From an uncultured Bacteroidales bacterium (GTDB lineage: Bacteria > Bacteroidota > Bacteroidia > Bacteroidales > Bacteroidaceae), in NCBI GenBank assembly GCA_902760315.1, contig CACWFV010000019.1, positions 1 through 35,574 of the forward strand: DNA of 35,574 nt. Direction: 5' to 3'. The notes beneath the pieces are model-generated. The model had not been told where the DNA came from and ran no database searches. It worked only from the letters and a program-made list of their open reading frames with translations. Shown one piece after another: positions 32,722-35,574 of this stretch. How positions within the stretch are numbered: the first letter of the stretch is position 1; the number at the start of each line of letters is the position of its first letter. Position numbers and translations under genes: made by a program.

Positions 32722-34086
32722 ATGGAAATATTCTTCATCAAACTGGCCCAGCTCATCTTGGCACTATCCATCCTGATTCTGTTGCATGAGGGCGGCCACT
32801 TCTTCTTCGCCAAACTGTTTGGCGTCCGTGTAGAGAAGTTCTACATGTTCTTTGACTGGAAGTTCAGCCTGTTCAAGTATAAACCCAAGAACAGCGACAC
32901 CGAATACGGCATTGGCTGGATACCCTTAGGTGGCTATTGCAAGATATCGGGCATGATTGACGAGAGCTTCGACACCGAACAGATGAAACAGCCCGCACAG
33001 CCCTGGGAGTTTCGTACCAAACCGGCTTGGCAACGACTGCTCATCATGGTTGGTGGCGTGCTGGTCAACTTCCTGCTGGCACTGTTCATCTATTCCATGA
33101 TTCTCTTCCACTGGGGCGACACCTACGTCCCTGTGAAGGACATGACGATGGGTATGCAGTTCAACCAAGAGGCCAAGAGCTATGGTTTCCGTGATGGCGA
33201 CATACTGGTAGGTACCGATAAGCGTCCGTTCAAGAACTTCTCTGCCGACCTGTTCCGCGACATCTCTGAAGCCCAGCGCGTAGATATAATCCGTAATGGC
33301 AAGCCTATGAGCATCCAGATGCCGGGCGACCTGAACCTGCTGGATATGATCAAGACCCAGCCGCCCTTCGTACAGATGCTGATAGCCAACGAGGTAGATA
33401 GCGTCTTTCCTGGTTCTACGGCCGATAAGATAGGACTGAAGAAGGGCCACCGCATTTTGGCCGTCAATGGTAAGGCCGTCAAGACGCATAATGAGTTTAC
33501 AGAGCAGATGGCTCGTTGTGCCGATGTGTTGGCTGCCGCCAATAATCATCGCGACAGCATCAAGGCACGCACTGTCAGCATCGTCTTTAGCAATGGCACC
33601 ATGCAGTATACGGCTCAGGTGGTGATGCACGCTACGCTGAAGTGGGGTTTCGTACCCAAGATGCCCGACTACCAGCCCGTTACTCGTGAGTACGGATTCT
33701 TTGAGAGTTTCCCCGCAGGCATTAAGTATGGTATCAATGTGCTGGCCTCTTATGTTGACGACCTGAAGTATGTCTTTACGGCCGAGGGCGCTAAGTCGCT
33801 CGGTGGTTTCGGTACCATTGGCAACCTGTTCCCTGCCGAGTGGAATTGGCTCGTCTTCTGGCAGATGACCGCTTTCCTCAGCATCATCTTGGCCTTCATG
33901 AACATACTGCCTATTCCTGCCCTCGACGGTGGCCATGTGCTGTTCCTGCTTTACGAGATGATTACGCGTCGCAAACCCTCTGAGGAGTTTATGATTCGTG
34001 CCGAGTATGTCGGCTTCGGCATTGTGTTGCTCTTGTTAGTAGTGGCCAATCTCAATGATATCCTGCGCAGTCTGGGTATTATGTAA
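32722..34086 (+). CDS. rseP: RIP (site-2) membrane zinc metalloprotease RseP
   Basis: RseP cleaves membrane-embedded substrates such as anti-sigma factors and remnant signal peptides. The 454-residue protein has the zinc motif HEGGH at residues 22-26 in the first membrane span, a second hydrophobic span (LLIMVGGVLVNFLLALFIYS), two PDZ-like regions (about 130-320, with KSYGFRDGDILVGTD and ADKIGLKKGHRILAVNGKAV), the third metal ligand in NILPIPALDGGH (D402) and a last span (GIVLLLLVVANL). All catalytic elements are present. Start 32722 follows the repeat array and lacks a Shine-Dalgarno. Confidence 0.95.
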   Translation: MEIFFIKLAQLILALSILILLHEGGHFFFAKLFGVRVEKFYMFFDWKFSLFKYKPKNSDTEYGIGWIPLGGYCKISGMIDESFDTEQMKQPAQPWEFRTKPAWQRLLIMVGGVLVNFLLALFIYSMILFHWGDTYVPVKDMTMGMQFNQEAKSYGFRDGDILVGTDKRPFKNFSADLFRDISEAQRVDIIRNGKPMSIQMPGDLNLLDMIKTQPPFVQMLIANEVDSVFPGSTADKIGLKKGHRILAVNGKAVKTHNEFTEQMARCADVLAAANNHRDSIKARTVSIVFSNGTMQYTAQVVMHATLKWGFVPKMPDYQPVTREYGFFESFPAGIKYGINVLASYVDDLKYVFTAEGAKSLGGFGTIGNLFPAEWNWLVFWQMTAFLSIILAFMNILPIPALDGGHVLFLLYEMITRRKPSEEFMIRAEYVGFGIVLLLLVVANLNDILRSLGIM

Positions 34087-34097
34087 AAAGGGACGTC

Positions 34098-35099
34098 ATG
34101 AAGATTGTTGTCGACGACAAGATACCCTATATCCGTGAGACCATCTGTCGGCTAGCCGACGAGGTGGTCTTTCTGCGTGGTGCCGACATCACGGCAGCCG
34201 ACGTCCGGGACGCTGACGTGCTGGTGGTGAGGACACGCACCCGCTGCAACCGCCAGCTTCTGGAGGGCAGCACGGTACAGCTGGTGGTGACAGCCACCAT
34301 CGGCTTCGACCATCTGGATACGCAGTGGCTTGATGCTGCCGGCATCCGCTGGACCAACTGTCCCGGCTGTAACTCTGGCTCAGTGGCACAGTATGTAGAA
34401 TGTGCCCTGCTACTGTTGGAACAACAGAAAGGATTGTCCCTCCGCCAGTCGACCATCGGTATTGTGGGCTGTGGACACGTAGGCAGTAAGGTAAAGGTTG
34501 TGGCCGAGCGATTGGGTATGCGTGTCTTAGTTTGTGACCCGCCGCTGGGCCGTGCTGACTACGTGACGATGGACACTATCGAACATGAATGCGACGTCAT
34601 CACTTTTCACGTTCCGTTGACCCGTCAGGAACCGTATGCCACCTGGCATCTGGCGGACAGCAGTTTCTTCGGTCGTCTGCGTCGTGTACCTTATATTATT
34701 AATACCAGTCGTGGAGAGGTCGTTGACAACAAAGCTTTGCTTGTGGCGTTAACTGAAGGGAGTGTCCGCGACGCAGTCATTGACGTTTGGGAGAACGAGC
34801 CCCATCCTGACGCTATGCTCCTCGACCGTGTCTTTATAGGAACTCCCCACATCGCCGGCTATTCAGCAGACGGCAAGGTGAATGCCGACAATATGGTCAT
34901 CGATGCCATCTGCCAGCATTTCCATCTCCCTCGTCCGCCACGCATCGTCCCACCGTCGCTGCCAGTTGACGTCTGCCTTACGGGGAGTCCCCTAGACCTG
35001 TATAACCCCATGTCAGACAGTCAGAAACTCAAGTCTGACAGTTCGCAATTTGAACAAATACGGAATAATTATCCGTTAAGGAGAGAAAAAAAAGACTAA
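34098..35099 (+). CDS. pdxB: Erythronate-4-phosphate dehydrogenase
   Basis: PdxB oxidises 4-phosphoerythronate in pyridoxal 5'-phosphate synthesis. The 333-residue protein is a D-2-hydroxyacid dehydrogenase with start KIVVDDKIPYIRE, FDHLDTQWLDAAGIRWTNCP and GCNSGSVAQY, the NAD-binding GIVGCGHVGSKV, then NTSRGEVVDNKAL, and IGTPHIAGYSADGK with the active-site His. It is shorter than the E. coli protein, but the ending (YNPMSDSQ, NYPLRRE) looks like the complete Bacteroidota form. It follows rseP by 11 bp. A weak hairpin TGCACAA/TTGTGCA (35104-35128) follows the stop. Confidence 0.95.
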   Translation: MKIVVDDKIPYIRETICRLADEVVFLRGADITAADVRDADVLVVRTRTRCNRQLLEGSTVQLVVTATIGFDHLDTQWLDAAGIRWTNCPGCNSGSVAQYVECALLLLEQQKGLSLRQSTIGIVGCGHVGSKVKVVAERLGMRVLVCDPPLGRADYVTMDTIEHECDVITFHVPLTRQEPYATWHLADSSFFGRLRRVPYIINTSRGEVVDNKALLVALTEGSVRDAVIDVWENEPHPDAMLLDRVFIGTPHIAGYSADGKVNADNMVIDAICQHFHLPRPPRIVPPSLPVDVCLTGSPLDLYNPMSDSQKLKSDSSQFEQIRNNYPLRREKKD

Positions 35100-35155
35100 A
35101 AACTGCACAAACACCCCATTGTTGTGCAACAGAAAGTGTATTTTTGTCCTTAAAA

Positions 35156-35187
35156 TTTGCGTAAGTCAATAAAAATGTGTTACTTTG
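35156..35187 (+). promoter_or_regulatory. Promoter of acpP
   Basis: TTTG (35156-35159), 20-nt spacer, TTACTTTG (35180-35187), a one-base variant of TAnnTTTG. The leader to ATG 35263 is about 70 nt. Confidence 0.75.
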
Positions 35188-35262
35188 CACCCGCTAAGCG
35201 ACTTTTTGGTTGCTGATAAGGTAAAAAAGATATCAATTATTAACATTTTAATTAGAACAACT

Positions 35263-35499
35263 ATGTCAGAAATTGAAAGCAAAGTAAAGGCTATTATCGT
35301 AGACAAACTCGGTGTTGACGAAGCAGAAGTTAAGCCCGAAGCAAGTTTCACTAACGACCTCGGTGCAGACTCTCTGGATACCGTAGAGCTCATCATGGAG
35401 TTTGAGAAGGAGTTCGGTATCTCTATCCCCGACGACAAGGCTGAGAAGATTGGTACTGTTGGTGATGCCATCGCTTACATCGAGGAGAACGCAAAATAA
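35263..35499 (+). CDS. acpP: Acyl carrier protein
   Basis: AcpP carries growing acyl chains on a phosphopantetheine arm during fatty-acid synthesis. The 78-residue protein is acidic and helical, starts [18 protein letters not shown] and holds the attachment motif [15 protein letters not shown] with the modified Ser. Length is standard. The frame is open to 35185, but that extension crosses the promoter, so ATG 35263 is used. The usual downstream partner fabF would lie past the window end. Confidence 0.98.
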   Translation: MSEIESKVKAIIVDKLGVDEAEVKPEASFTNDLGADSLDTVELIMEFEKEFGISIPDDKAEKIGTVGDAIAYIEENAK

Positions 35500-35508
35500 A
35501 TCATTTCT

Positions 35509-35536
35509 GAATGAAGAATGAAGAATGAAGAATGAA
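35509..35536. repeat. Four tandem GAATGAA heptamers after acpP
   Basis: GAATGAA occurs at 35509, 35516, 35523 and 35530 without interruption. A shorter run of the same motif is found on the minus strand near 7258-7273, just before the zinc-finger gene. Confidence 0.85.
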
Positions 35537-35574
35537 GAATTTACTGCCGCCAGCAGCGTGGTAGTAAGTTCTTC
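35534..35574. other. Long hairpin at the window end
   Basis: GAAGAATTTACTGCC (35534-35548) and GGTAGTAAGTTCTTC (35560-35574) pair over 15 positions with two G-U wobbles in RNA. The stem starts within the heptamer array and ends at the last base of the window. It could be an acpP terminator, but no T-run is visible, or one copy of a palindromic intergenic repeat. Confidence 0.6.

Noticed and set aside
31526-32722. Minus-strand open frame of 398 codons
   Set aside because: It is a shadow of dxr, with no start context or motif.
32926-33936. Minus-strand open frame of 336 codons
   Set aside because: It is a shadow of rseP, His-rich and without domain signature.

Overview
The window looks like a chromosomal segment of a Prevotella-like member of the Bacteroidota. 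The signs are: Bacteroidota promoters (TTTG, 20 nt, then TAnnTTTG) before at least five genes; two HU-like DNA-binding proteins of the type restricted to this phylum; a DUF4290-murA-rimM-dxr-rseP block; a MurA with Asp at the usual catalytic Cys position; and secreted proteins ending in the short G(I/V)YI..G+KVVVK tail common in Prevotella. No rRNA, tRNA, CRISPR array or transposase gene was found.

Layout. 1-1700: fumarate reductase genes frdA (5' end outside the window, reading frame broken near 640) and frdB, closed by a strong terminator. 1749-3945: a minus-strand group of a secreted histidine phosphatase, a shrunken Bcp-type peroxiredoxin remnant and a Nudix hydrolase. 4139-7794: a minus-strand accessory cassette reading M15-type peptidase, small zinc-finger protein, a VapE/BT4734-type primase-helicase-like protein, and an HU-like protein. 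Two three-copy tandem repeat arrays and a pair of inverted repeats surround the VapE gene. 7931-11818: two AAA-type ATPase genes, the first behind a promoter packed with GCATAAT inverted repeats, the second fused to a PD-(D/E)XK nuclease domain; a hypothetical gene lies antisense between them.

11976-23019: a tight three-gene operon for very large exported proteins. It encodes a subtilisin-like protease with a dockerin module, a protein of repeated cohesin-like modules with its own dockerin, and a protein with a cohesin-like N-terminus followed by seven MBG-type double repeats of exactly 468 bp each. All three carry related C-terminal tails, as does the histidine phosphatase, which suggests export by the type IX system and assembly on the surface. 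This is the most interesting system in the window: a possible non-cellulolytic cohesin-dockerin surface complex built around a protease.

23094-28241: a second HU-like gene on the minus strand, then a GH31 and a GH3 glycoside hydrolase in one operon (probably alpha-xylosidase plus beta-glucosidase), both with ordinary signal peptides. 28338-35499: housekeeping genes tsaB, DUF4290, murA, rimM, dxr, rseP and pdxB in a near-continuous run, then acpP behind its own promoter. The window ends in heptamer repeats and a long hairpin.

Two genes in the first 2.5 kb (frdA and the bcp-like gene) appear to have lost internal segments. Whether this is real or an assembly artefact cannot be told from the sequence alone.
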